Source of the DNA: Nemophila menziesii
Taxonomy: Eukaryota > Streptophyta > Magnoliopsida > Boraginales > Hydrophyllaceae
Reading direction: 5' to 3'
Assembly (NCBI GenBank): GCA_029959085.1
Contig: JARWIR010000005.1
Location: 38,479,850-38,543,849, forward strand
DNA: 64,000 bases
Within the stretch, counting starts at the first letter, position 1; every line of letters begins with the position of its first letter. Of this stretch, positions 1-12,329 are shown one piece after another. A model generated the notes under the pieces. That model saw only the letters and a program-made list of their open reading frames with translations, was not told the origin of the DNA and searched no databases. Both the position numbers and the translations under genes were made by a program.

Positions 1-254
1 CGAGTTTTGACTCTATCTCTTGATCTTTGACTTTCTCCTCGGATTCCTCTTCTAGTTAACATCTAAAACCTGTAAAATCTTCACTAAAAATACCAATATT
101 ACGCGCAAAAGCTTAATAAATCAAAAATGCTAGAAATAAAAGAGGAAAATCATATTATTGCATATTTAGTCCAAAAGTCTATCAAATTGATTAAATAAAC
201 ACAAAAAATGATGTCTCCTAAGGGTCGAAAATACGAACAATTAAGGAGACATCA
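1..254 (-). mobile_element. Gypsy LTR, 5' part, cut by window edge
   Basis: The reverse complement starts TGATGTCTCC at 254 and runs through a terminal hairpin into a T-rich stretch, as in the LTRs at 22456 and 30737. Further in, wording such as GTCAAAGATCAAGAGATA resembles GTCAAAGACTACAAGATATG of those LTRs. This is therefore the U3 start of a minus-oriented element whose remainder lies left of the window. The bases after 254 match the interior of a different, plus-oriented LTR, so the element probably inserted into that LTR. The TSD would be CTTTC (255-259), which cannot be checked here. Confidence 0.6.
209..254. repeat. LTR-terminal inverted repeat (hairpin)
   Basis: TGATGTCTCCT (209-219) and AGGAGACATCA (244-254) are perfect 11-bp inverted arms around a 24-base loop, 46 bp in total. 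The same 46-bp architecture with 9-bp arms is at 30737-30782. Variants close the LTRs ending at 39680 and 52891. Confidence 0.8.
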
Positions 255-1403
255 CTTTCCGAGACAAGTGATTTCAATATAAAGAACGCGCCAATGGATA
301 AGTGTTGAAGGAGATATGACCAAAACAAATCAGCAGTAGAATCTTACCTTCCCAATATTTTAGGGCTGCGAATTAAAGAGTCTTTTACTTGTCTTCCACT
401 CCAAGTAAAACGAATTAGGGCTTCCTAGCACCTATAAATACACCCCTTAGACCTCATTATTCAGCACCTCTCATTAAACCTTCATATTAAATCATCCTTA
501 GAGAGAGCGTCAAGAGGCGGAAGCAAGATCAGAAGCTGGAGAATCATTTTCCTCCAACAACAGCTCAAGTCAATTCCTCTATCTAGATTCTTATTTTATT
601 TATGTTATTAGGAACATGTATATTATTAATTTCTTTATTTTCTTTATATCAATTATGAGCTAAACTTTAATTACTTGAGGATCGCGTAATGGGATATTTC
701 AATTTCGGATTAGGTTCTAGTTTAATTTGAATTGGGTATTTCATATTGCTTATTATTTTATATTAATTTCACTATCAATGAATTAGCTAATCGGAGATAG
801 GTCATAGTAATTAAGCTATTCACTAGTGGCGATGATCATCTTGATGGGGGGTTTAATTACTGAACTAGATAATAAACACGTGGTGTTCCTAAATGATCCT
901 AAGGGGCTTGACTAACCGCGTAGCCAATGTGGTAAGAGACTAAAACCATCTGAACGTAGCTGATAATCGCCCTGACGGGGTTTGTAATACTGTAGGATAG
1001 CTCCTAGGTCCACCCTGACGGGGGTTAGGAGTTTATAGAGTCCTGACTGATATAGAAATATCAATTATGCCCTTAATGAAAGCATTAATTACGTGAGTTT
1101 AGATGATTCTCTAGCGAGACTCAAGTATAGCTTATATCTGCAGCTTAATTATTAGTATTTATTTTCAGTAATTTGTTTCTTTACGTCTAGTAGTTTAATA
1201 ACTCAAAACCAAACACATATCTTTTATCTTTTATTTTCTGTATTTGCAATTACTACTACTTATTTATTGAACACTTGGGTCAAACCAGTCCAATCCCTGA
1301 GAACGAAACCCGATTTATCAGATATTACTTGGACAACCGTGTACTTGCTGTATTGTGGTTCCTTTATTTACGTATTAATTTTATAACACACCAGGACCCA
1401 CCA
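255..1403 (+). mobile_element. Gypsy LTR, 3' three quarters
   Basis: CTTTCCGAGAC at 256 matches the interior of the LTR at about 22851. The promoter-like CTATAAATACACCC (about 432) and the motif CCCTGAGAACGAA (about 1296) match the LTR at 22456-23993. The right end CCCACCA (to 1403) matches its GACACCA end. No Asp-tRNA primer site follows, so this is a 3' LTR or a solo LTR. The bases right of 1403 continue inside LINE coding sequence, suggesting insertion into the LINE. Confidence 0.65.
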
Positions 1404-4400
1404 AGATTCTAGGTAACAGACTTTTTGTAACATATTTTGACAAGGAGAAGCCACGCCTCCATTGAACACGGAATCATTCCTCTCTTTCCATACAACCTCG
1501 ACAAATGCTCCGGAAAAGGTTCCTTTACCTGATACATTTTCTCGTCCACCAATCACTATCCAAAATTGATATATGGGTAGTAGACAACCCTTCATCAACT
1601 CCCTCAGCAGTACCCAACTAACACCAGCCCTTACTCCATCCACTTCTGTACCCGCCTGGTCTAAAGTATCCCAAATTTCTACAGCAGTCCCTCGCCAAAT
1701 CTGCTGTTGTGAAGAACCAGGCTGGACTTCACTGAATTGCTGCTGTAAACTGAAGAGGTGTTGCACCTGTCCTCCCACAACTCGCTGCTGCTGCTGGAAG
1801 CTCTGCTGCATCACATCGGAAGTCATGCCCGGCAAAACACCTGTCACCTGCACCCGAGAATTTCTACTCCCGACCTGGACCCTTTCTGCACTCACCACCT
1901 GATCAGTAAGAGAACTTCTTTGGACCTCCATTCGAATCAAATTCCAAAAGATTTTTTTGATAGTACAGTCTCTAAATAAGTGTAGAGAATTTTCCTCGTA
2001 CATTCCACACAAAGGACAACTAGATGGAACCTCCATACCTCTCTGAACTAAATTAGCTCGCGTAGCCAACCTATCATGCACCGCTCGCCACATCAAGACA
2101 CTTGTTCGTTGGGGACACTTCAGCTTCCACACGTTCTCCCAATTCATATCCGAATTAATATTCTCAGCGAAATCCCATCGCGCTGATCTTACTGAAAATT
2201 CTCCCCGAATTTCCAGGAGCCAAGATAATACATATCTTATATTAGCTCCCCTTTCCACACTAACACAGGCAATCTCCAAGAGCTTCTAATGTGGAAGTAG
2301 ATGTTGGAATCTTTTGCAATCCAAAAGCCCCTCATTAGTTATGTAATCGAGAACTACCAGCTCTTTTCCCCTATGCTTATCACCCCATTAACATGATCGA
2401 ATAGCGGAGATTCACCTACACAAACATCCATTCAAAAGGATATCAAATCACCATTTCCTAGGAGCCGCCGCGATCCCCGTTTAACTACGACAATACTTTC
2501 CACGATGGCTCTACATATCTGCGAATCACATGGCTTTAGCACGTATTGAAAACCGCCGATTCCAAAAATATTTTTGTCTCATCACAAGGGAACAAATGGA
2601 TAAATTATCTTGAATTAACTTCCAACCCAACTTACCCAATAGAGCCTTATTCATCTCCTCCGCCAAACGGAAACCTAAACCTCCAACATCCTTCGGCCTT
2701 TAAACATCCTTCCATGCTATCCAATGAATGTGTTTTTGTCCATAAGCGTTACTCCAAATGAAGTCTCTATAAATTTTATCAATCTCGAGACACACAGAGT
2801 TAGACAATTTCTCCACGTGCATGATGTACATTGGTGTCGAGCTCAAAACAGATTGCGCAAGAGTGATGCGACCTGCTAGTGATAGAGAGTTCCCCATCCA
2901 TTTCTCCAACTTATTCCTAAGACCATTGATTATTTTGCCATGGAAATACTTAGGTTTTATTCCCGATAGGATGGGGCCCCAAGATATTTGCCGATACCCT
3001 CACTTATCCGGAAACCACTACGTCTCGTGATCTCCACTGCCATCTCTTCATCAAAATTCTTCGAGATATAGATGATTGATTTTTCTTTACTAACTAGTTG
3101 TCCCACATCTAAACAGAATGTGTTCATCGTATCCTGCAAAAGATCAACATTATAAGTAGATTCTTCAACAAATAATATCAAATCATCAACAAAGAAAATA
3201 CGGGATATAGGAAACCCCCCTGATGAAAGTAGAACTGGCTTCCAACTCTCCTCCTCCAAAAGCTTCTGAATAAGGAGTGGTAGCCGCTCCATGCATATGA
3301 TGAAAAGGTACAGTGATATGGGATCACCTTGCTGGATACCCCTACTAGGCCTAATCGGATTAAGGGCTTCTACCCGTCATAAGACACTCAATTCATTCTC
3401 CTCCATTCCTGACATGATCACATCCATCCACATAGGTGGAACCCAAAATCCCATATGATCTTATCATACGCCTTGGCTACATTAATCTTGATAGCCATAT
3501 AAATTTTATTCCCCTTGCTATGTCGTAACAGGAAATCTACCTCACTAACTAAGACTATATTATCAATGGTAGACCGCTTCAGCGGGAAACTACTCTGAAA
3601 AGGGGCCGATATGTTTTGCGAGCAAAGGCCATAGTCGATTCATAAGTACTTTCATACATATCTTATAGCTCACTTTAATTAGGCTAATTGGTCGAAACTG
3701 GGTAATTTATTCAGGGTTCCCCACCTTAGGAATGAGGTGGATTAGAGTACTCAAAACCTCATTCGGGAATCTATTCATCTCCAACGTAATCCTAATCATC
3801 TCACAAACGGTAGGACCCACAATATCCAAACATTTTTGATAAAACCTGCTGTCATCCCATCCGAACCTAACACCTTGTGATGCGACATCTGAAACACCGC
3901 AAGAAGGATTTATTCATCTGAAACACCGCAAGAATGATTTATTCATCTGAAACAACTCCACTAAGAGACCCTACATCACTCGGATTAAAACTCGAAAGGC
4001 GCGGCAAAACAAACTCTCTTGGATAGGCCTCCTCTAGTGTAAAAAGATCCTTGAAAAACCCCTAGCCCAAGTCTTTTTCGCGTCAATCTCAACGAACTCC
4101 TTATTTCTGTCATTTCGGATTCGTATATCTCTGTTATTCTTTTTCTGTTTAATTTGCTCCGCTCTCCGGTAGAATTTGGTGTTTCTTTCCCCCGAGTTAA
4201 TCCAGTCTGTGCGTGCTCTCTCAAACCAATGAAACTCCTCTTGTGATAGGACTCTCTCGAACTCATCTCGCAAAATCTTCCCAAGGTCAACAAATGAAGC
4301 ATTATATGACTGTTGTAACGCCTTCTGAATACCTGCAATACAAGAGAGAAGCCTATTATTTCTCCTAAAAAAATCCCCGAATACTTCACGCTTCCGTACT

Positions 4401-5307
4401 TCCAATCCATTCCGCAAATTCCCCATATTCTCACCAACATCCCTACCTTCTTTAACCTATTGCTCCTCCACAAGGCTTTTGAACATTTCATGATAACACC
4501 ACGATGCCCCAAATCTGAATCTCTTACGCGAAGCCACCAGGGAGTAAGGTGTAGTAATCGTAATAAGTAAGGGAACATGATTAGAATGCACCCTAGGCAG
4601 GTGTTTGACTCTTGTTGAACCGAACGATCCCCACCATAAGTGATTACCATACACCCTATCCAAACGCTTCAAGATTCTCATACCTGAATTCCACGAATCA
4701 CTCAACGTATACCTCGGACCCTCAAAACCCAAAATCTCCTAACTACAAGCGTTTCTCCATGACTTAAACTTCACCATTGAAAGTTTAGTACCCTCCACAC
4801 CTCCTAACTAGTCCACTTCGTTACCTATCTGATTAAAATGTCCAACCACTAGCCATGGTACTTTAATCTCCTTCGAAGCATCCTCAAGCGCATCCCACAA
4901 AGAGTGTCTGAGCCAATCACTTGGATTTGCATACACTGCGAATAGAATCCAAGAAGTACATAAGTCTTTTGAAACACAAATATTGATTACCTGTTTAGAA
5001 GTCGATAAAATTTGGAGCGATATTCCATTAGGATTCCAAAGTATCTAGATGCCCACAGAGAACCCATCCGCTTCAACACGAATTGATTTCTCCATCTGAA
5101 GGGATTTAATTATTTTTGTCACTTCCGACCCGAGGCCTTGGTTTCGACAACAATTGCAATAAACGGGTTGTCACGCATTTTCAAGTCATTAAAAGCACGA
5201 CGGAAACCTTCACTATTGGCACCCCAACAATTCCAAAAAAATACATTTAAAGGGAGATTAGGTAAAGTCCAGTCCCTTGCGTAAGCATTACTAGGCGTAC
5301 TTAACAT
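1404..5307 (-). pseudogene. LINE ORF2: endonuclease-reverse transcriptase, broken
   Basis: In a live element this protein nicks target DNA and copies the RNA at the nick. The start near 5307 has WNCWGA followed by a VVETK stretch, as in the exonuclease-endonuclease-phosphatase fold. Near 4835-4875 the usual GDFN reads GHFN, so a catalytic Asp is replaced, and a stop follows a few codons later. SNHVPLL (about 4575) is the end of the endonuclease. The reverse transcriptase box is FVDDLILF (about 3170-3195). SLAGRITLAQSVL (about 2855-2885) is the conserved region after the RT core. The zf-RVT motif with CPLC and HLFRDC lies near 1960-2125. The frame shifts many times. The segment after zf-RVT is unusually glutamine-rich. 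Coding ends abruptly at the LTR junction. Confidence 0.85.
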
Positions 5308-5578
5308 TAAAATTTATAAAAGAAACGGAGAATAAGAGACACTCACTGTAATTGCAGTTATGGAAACGTCACTGATACGCTCCGCTCTCCTCTAAATCCG
5401 TCGAAATAACGCTCAAATTTACTACTCCTTGCTGTTTATCACCCAGCTTCTCCTCCTATTAATCTGGCGAGTCTTCTAGGTGAAAGTCATTATAATCGGG
5501 GGCATCTAGTTTATCTAGCAAAAAATTCTTTCAAAGCTTGTTTACTGATCTGCACCATGGCCGGCGTTTTAACATTAA

Positions 5579-8028
5579 CTATTGGGCCCTCAAACGCAGC
5601 TGCATCTCCCTCTGACTTGCATCTATCACTGGACTCGCGCTTGGGTCCCGCTCCAGCTGTCGCTGACCTGCACAAGGAGAAAGAGGCAGATTACCTGTAA
5701 TAGGAGGAGGGTCTGGCGGGTCACCTGTGGCCTCCTTAGTCATTATAGTCCCTGGATCAGCGAATGAAGCCTGATGGCTGGGTCCACCTTCGAGACCTGC
5801 TACCTGTACTTCCTGTAATGTAATAGTATAAATTGCACAAAGGTCTCCAGATTCGGAACCACTGAGTTGCTGCGAATTCGCACCAGCCATAGCGGATCTG
5901 TTGTCATCCTGTACTGTCACCCCCTAATCAACTGAACTACCTCGCAAAGAACCCATACTAGACCCCACCTTGCTCTCTTGATGTCCGTCAAATGCCCCAC
6001 CTGACACATCCACCATACGACCATCCCCGCCATTGACAAATTCCTTTTATGTTACACTTTTGGTGCCTTTTTTATTACCTTTAACTTTCCTCTTTGGTGT
6101 CGGTCCCAACAACTCACCATCAACTAATTTTTGTTTCTCTATGTTAAAAAAACCTCCAACCAAATTATGGGACATTGACTCCACCACAGTGTGGTTTGGT
6201 GGTTCCACAACCCCTTCTGTTACTTTCTTCCCATTCCTTGGAACCTCATTAACCTATACTCTCTGCACTCTGATATCTACATTCTCATCCCTTGGATCTC
6301 TATCAATGTATTCCCCCAATTCACCTGAAGATAGTATCTCATATCTCGACCCATATCACACTCTGAAGCTTGTTTACTCTTTGGTTTAGCTAGATCTAAG
6401 GTCCCATTTATCCCTCCTCCACTAAGACTTCTTGGATTGGTTTTAGGTTGTTGAGTCCCTCTATCGTTACGTGCCCTTCCTCTTCCCCTATCAACCGTCA
6501 TCCACTCCCCATATTGAGAAACTGGGACATTATTCTCTTTCGCCTTGTTTTCAACTGGTATACCCTGATTTATATTACTGACCTCAAAACTCCCATCACT
6601 ATTCACGCCAGCACAATTAATTTTCACATGCCCAAATTTCCCACAGTTGAAACAAATGAGATGAAGGGCTTCATACTCTACTTTTTGTAATAGGTCTTGT
6701 ATCCTAATAATCGAAATAAGTGGCTTGTCAAGCTCAACCTCTACCGCAATTCGTGCAAAGTTTCCTCTAGCGCGCGATCTTGTAAAGGGATCAATTTTCA
6801 CCATCCGTCCTACTAAATTACCTATCGAGGTGAGTATTTCTTCCGTATAATTTATTAGCGACAACCAACGTAAACAAATCCAGACTGTAGTTCTGACCAC
6901 CAGTGTATCATTAAGCCTAAAAAAAGGATCCTAAGCTCGGACGAGAAGGTACCAGTCTAATATCATCCACGACCCTCCGTAAGTACTTTATTAAAATCTT
7001 CCAGACTCGTAAACTGAGCCGTAAAATACCCAAACCCCACGTCAACTAGGTTTAGATGAGATTTCGGAGCCCAAATTTGATTTAACTTATTGAACATATA
7101 TTTAAAACCAACATCATGACCAAGAAGCTCAATGATTAACGTTTTTCTCCATACCTCGCACCCTTGGCGTTTTTGCGCAGCCGTTTGGACTAATTGAGGG
7201 TATGTGATATCGCTAAACGAATATCGTCTGCAGTCCACTCCATTGCATGAGGAGCAAAGTGATCCTTGCAGCTTCTATGCTCTTGCCTCCTCATCGGACT
7301 GGTGTGATTATCTTCTTGCTGTGAAAAACTTGGCGGCGCACCAACAAAAGCTTCCCTATAATATTTATTGGGTCCTCCATTCTCCTTGTTATGTGATGCT
7401 TCACCTGGTTTTGCATTAGCTGTACACCAACATCACGCGACGCGGTTCCTGCAGCAAGAGAGGAGTCCAATGACGCTAAGGAAAATAAGATATTAATTTT
7501 GCATGTGTTGTCCCCGCTAGTGATTACTGGTGTGTTAATTTTTGCGAATTTTGAAGTGTTGGTTGCTTCCGATATAACCTCTTCCACTCCTACTAACAAT
7601 CCCTCATCAAAGGTGGGATTTTCAATTACTTTGACCCCAACAAAAGCTTCTTTCGAATTCGCCTCTCTATCTTCCGATACAACCATATTTCTTTCGATGC
7701 CATCGATCACCGGAGAAAGTTCTTCACGTTCCACGTACTCAAGTGCACGTTTTGATGATCTGTGGCTACTTCCACCATCTGTGCTCTTCTTATCTCCGAC
7801 GCCAGGAATTCCATCCTGCCTCGCACCTGCTGTCTACGAGAATAGTCGAATTCTTTTAGAGGATAAAGGTTTAGTTCCTTGGACTGTCTCCTTAGAAGAA
7901 GTTGTCTTTGTGCTGGACGTTGATGGGAGAGACAAGGACGCTCGTGGTGCCGAACTGGTAGGACGCCATGTTTTACCGCCGTGTATGACCGGTGGTAGAG
8001 GCGGTGGTGGCATCCCCTGGCCGGCCAT
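5579..8028 (-). pseudogene. LINE ORF1: DUF4283 and CCHC RNA-binding protein, broken
   Basis: ORF1 of plant LINEs binds the element RNA. The likely start at 8028 opens with a proline-rich MAGQGMPPPP stretch. A DUF4283-like part lies at 6963-7238 and continues at 6277-6900. It includes GNFARIAVEVELDKP and a CCHC knuckle CFNCGKFGHVKINC of form CX2CX4HX4C (about 6610-6655). A polar tail at 5579-5920 probably belongs to the same protein. Stops and frame changes separate these blocks. The order and spacing to ORF2 (about 270 bp) fit the L1 layout. The fragments are confident; the exact end is not. Confidence 0.75.
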
Positions 8029-8325
8029 GTTAGTGACCGTTAAAGATTAAACAAGGGATGTATTTACAAAAAAGAAAAAAAAAAGAAATAGAAAAGGAAA
8101 AAGGCGAGACAAATGGGCGCTAAATTCGGTAAGGAAAGGAATTGCTAGAGATAACCCTTAAGTGTGTAGTTGTCACGATTATCACTTATTTTTTTAGTTT
8201 AGTCACTCTCTCTATAGATAGACGATTAGTTTTTCTCCATATTTTTTTCTCCTTTGCAAAATCCTTCTTCTCAAGGATAAAACAAAGACATAGATAAAAA
8301 AAGAGAATCCACTTTGCAAATGATT
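8029..8325 (-). other. Probable LINE 5' leader, no gene
   Basis: This stretch precedes the ORF1 start on the minus strand and holds pyrimidine-rich runs in that orientation. I see no ORF or promoter box I can defend. The exact LINE 5' end is unresolved. From about 8325 onward the sequence matches the duplicated block (44320 onward). Confidence 0.4.
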
Positions 8326-8329
8326 ATGT

Positions 8330-9700
8330 TATGATAGCTGTATATTGGGTTGTGCATATTTTGATTTTGCTTATTTGCCTCATTCTATTTATTCAAAACC
8401 TCTTTCCTAAAAATTGGTATTCCCTAAGCATTTGACAAAACGAAGCAATGAGCTTGTAACTATTAGTTTACATAATATTTTATCCTTGTATTAGTAAAAT
8501 TGATTGATAATGTGTTTTAATGAGAATAATTATTTTTTGACATTGTCCAATTCACACCCGCATCTATGTTATTTCCTGGACAATAATTTGGGAACCCAAA
8601 ATTGCTTCTCTCTTCTACAATTTTCAACAAGATGCCCAAATTCTTAGAAACTGTGAAAAGAGATATCTTATAATTATAGTGAACCCCAATTTCCAACGTA
8701 CATCTCCTCCCATGTCAATATGAATAAAAGAATGCAATTATTTTGCGAAGTCAACCTTAATCCAAAACCTTTCATAACCTAACCTATTAATTTATTAAGT
8801 GATAGTATCTATTAAAATGGTAATGATAATCACACTAGCTATGTAACTCAATCTTACCTGACTCCAAATCTCCATAGGGATATTAGATAATTTTGCGCAC
8901 ACTTAAAGCTTATCAAAACTCGTTTTTTTATATCCCAACTCTCCATACGAAAGAAATAGAGGTGTACCTTTACATGCCTAATTGATAAAGTGTTCTTATG
9001 TTCTTGATATCATCTTCAAATTACCATAATTACATACCACATGAAGTATATTTTAATTAAACCTTATCCAAACGCTTCTATTGAAACCTTACCAGATTAT
9101 AAAGTATATAGGAATTTGGAGGAGACCCCACAAGTTGTCCAATTAAGTAATTTTTCCAAGCTTTTGCACCAAATTTTAAGACACTTGAAGGAGGTTTAAC
9201 AATCATTTTACCCTCAACCTTGCTCAGTTAATGATAGAAAATATTTATATTCTCATTATTACTTCTTTCAAATAACTTATTCCAAGGTAATACATGGGTC
9301 ATAGTCCCATGCTTCAAATTTGATATATGCTCATTGTGAGAAATATTAAACACCTTATGTACATTTTTAACCCCCAATTCCCTTTGTGGAGTATATTGAT
9401 AAAACCATTCTTTTAACATATTTTCCCTTATTAGTTGTAGTTAGATTAGAATTTCCATATTGAAATTCCAAATTACCTCTCAAATTATCATCTATTAAAC
9501 TCCCAAATTAACCTTCGTACTCAAACTTATTTTGATTATAGTCATTTGTCTTTAAGACACAAAATAGTCTAATCAGGATTTGATATAGACATAACTATAG
9601 AAAACCGAATCGAAAATTGTTAAGTAATGAAAAAAATCCGATTTGGGAGATGTGAGAAAAAATGACAAAAGAAAAAAGGAAAAGAAAAAGGACATCAATA
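8330..9700 (-). pseudogene. DUF4283 retroelement ORF1 relic, copy A
   Basis: On the minus strand a translation around 9419-9020 reads PWNKLFERSN, then KVEGKMIVKPP, then GAKAWKNYLIGQLVGSPP and YNLVRF. This is the pattern of plant DUF4283 proteins, found in LINE ORF1 and related CCHC proteins, where a W..LIGQFVG motif is typical. Stops occur after NIFYH and in VRFQ*KRLDKV*. A later NFGFPN block (about 8590-8605) could be the region after the zinc knuckle. No endonuclease or RT follows. The homologous reading appears in copies B, C and D with different breaks. It is a relic; the family call is by eye only. Confidence 0.55.
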
Positions 9701-12329
9701 TCGGGATAGAGTGAGGATCAAGAAATATGAAAAAAACAAATATGCTTTGAAATGTTTTAATAATGACCTAAAAGTTATGTTAGAAAAGGAAAGGAAAAGA
9801 AGCCATTAATGAGGAGAGACAAAAAAACTTGTAAAGTAAAAATGGAAACTAATTAAAAACACATATTTCCAATTTTTTTGATGAAATTATTAACACCAAA
9901 TCCTATGATGAGTAATAATGGAATGATGATGTGGTGGAGTGGAGGATGTGGTCGTTGAGAAGGGCGGTGGTGGAAAAAGGGATAAGAGAGAAAGAAATCT
10001 AATGAGAGAGAAGGTGAAGATAGTTGACTAGAGTTGACTCTCATTTTAATATCAACATCAATATATATAAATAGTAATGCTTTAACAAAAAATAATTACA
10101 ATTTTTATTAAAAATGATATATACTTTTGTCTTGATTTTAAACTTTTTAGAGATAATATTTAAAAACTGTTAGGATTTTTCTTGAAACGATCTCTTAAAC
10201 CCATCATCAAATTTAACTATTTACAAACGTGTCATATAAAATTGTAAAGTTAAAATACTTTCATGACGCGTGATATAGTCATCAAATAAAGATCGTCACT
10301 GAAAGAGGATTTTTCTTGCATTGGAACCCTTGAAAACCCATGTAGAGTTATATATCCTTGGGGTTAATTTTCAATTGTTTGAGGGTATAAACAAACAACA
10401 GGTTCACCGATATCTATGTATCAATGAGTGTTTTCATCATGACCACATTGTTGAGGAGGACATGGATAATAAGAGGATCCTCATGACAAAACTTCTGGTC
10501 CAAGAATTACTCATTAGGAAAAATATATGTTTTTACGGGGAAAAAGGGGTGTCATGCCTATGTCTTATTGACATGCATTTCACGTTTCCGTTTTGACCCA
10601 TTGGTTCCCTTTTATTTAACATTAAGCTTTTGGGCATGGTATTTAAATGAGTTTTACAAAATTTAAAGTTTTCCAACATATCGTGCCATTAATAGATCAC
10701 CAAAGTATTAGTTATTATGCAGATTGTAAATTACCTAGTTGAATTATTAAAATACGATATTTTTCCTATTCACACAAGCCTCTATTGAGTTTGTCTTGTT
10801 TTGGATAAACTAGAGTCTAGTCTAAGGGCTCAAACTCTAAGCTCCTACTGCGTGCAAACATAAATAGTTACTGATGGGGGAGTAACATCCCAATGGAATT
10901 TTAGAAATAAAGTGAGCCTAAAGATATATCTGTTCATGTTGTGTTGCAAATGAACACTACACATAAAGTTCCTTAGTTTGAACATGGGGAATATATATGA
11001 TCTCAATAAAGGACATATACATCCATTAGGATTTTGTCATATGTGAGAGCTCTACCTAGGAAGATTACCCTTGGGACTTCATATAGACTTCAAATAGATG
11101 TCATATCTGAGTCGATCTGAAATGAGGTTTCAAGGCGTCTAATGGTCGAGGGATATAATAATAGCATGGACTCTTCAATTTGGCATGCAAGCTCTTTGTT
11201 TAAGACTAGTTTCCAGTCAGAGCATTTAGGGTATACCATAAATAGTAGTTGGGCATGATCCCGGGGCAATACATGTCACACATTAATATAATAAAGTCAT
11301 GGTGTCATATCATTAATGAAGGATATGCGTGTGTATCTTCGTAGAAATCATGGTGATGAATTTTGTGTCATCAACCTCAAGGCACCAGCCCCTTTGGAAG
11401 TGTATCTTACCACATGATTATAACTTACCCCATAATATCTATTACCTAGGGGCTACCACCAACCTCAGGCCAATCCCCAAATTTGAGGGAGTATTTATTA
11501 GGGCAAAATAATCATCGTTTGTAAATGACTAGTTGGGCCCAATAATTATCCTAATTGTGCCTTGATCAAAGTGTTTGAAGTCAATTGGGAAGCATCCATA
11601 AAGGTGCATAACATTGGTTCATGGTCGAACAATTTTTGGTGATTTCTCAAGAAAGGATACTTATTTAACTATTATTTAGTATAAACATGAGAGGCAGAAA
11701 ATAAAAAAAATATGAATAAATATAAACAAGAATTAATCCAATCTTTTCTCTAAAAAATAAAGACCATATACTACCTCCAACTTGACAATATTTAAGGAGT
11801 ACTAAAGCGTGGAAAGACTAATCCAAAAAGAGTTTCATAACAAAAAGATATATATCTTTGTAAATATGTCTTTCTTTATAATTATGAAGGTTAAAAAATC
11901 TTACTCACAAAAACAAGTGTAAGCACACCTTTACACAATATTCTCCATTTGATAAATACAGTTGAGGATGGCTTTCTGCAATCAGAGAACTAATTTGATC
12001 GCTGTATCGCCGTCAAGAGTCTTCCTCCCTTTGGTGGTCATATTTTGGGTTTACTATGGGATAACACACTTGTAATACATGTATTACAGTGGATTTAGAA
12101 AACATATTCGCCAAGCTTGGAGGAACGACATCAAACTGCAAAATGAGAGCAAATTTATTTAGTTGCGTATGATTGTGCACTATTAAAGATAACTATCAAA
12201 ATGAAGAAGTTAATTGTTAATATCATTTATATATTATAATTTTCAATGTTTTTTGGATTTTTCTTAATAGGATGAAAAACCTTCATATCAATGCTATGAA
12301 ATACAAATATTTTTATGGAGATCACAATG
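9701..12329. other. Non-coding part of duplicated block, copy A
   Basis: 9850-10045 holds GA-rich sequence that reads as a CT-rich leader upstream of the DUF4283 relic on the minus strand. The rest aligns with 46130-48340 in copy B. A 91-codon open frame at 10321-10596 is interrupted by a stop and indels in copy B, so I do not call it a gene. I see no RNA gene or recognisable transposon in the remainder. Confidence 0.5.

Larger units (their letters stand above)
1404..8325 (-). mobile_element. Degraded L1-type LINE
   Basis: Read on the minus strand, this region has the order of a plant L1-like non-LTR retrotransposon: a CT-rich leader, ORF1 (DUF4283 and CCHC knuckle), then ORF2 (AP endonuclease, reverse transcriptase, zf-RVT). 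Each ORF is split by several stops and frameshifts, so it is inactive. The 3' end is missing: coding sequence runs straight into an LTR end at 1403 and no poly(A), which would read as poly(T) here, is present. The 5' end is uncertain, since duplicated-block sequence starts near 8325. Confidence 0.85.

Noticed and set aside
7499..8050. 183-codon plus-strand frame opposite the LINE
   Set aside because: It is antisense to LINE ORF1, which has recognisable domains on the minus strand.
10321..10596. 91-codon open frame in duplicated block copy A
   Set aside because: Copy B (46440-46700) has a stop and indels in the same frame, no known motif is seen, and its start is TTG rather than ATG.
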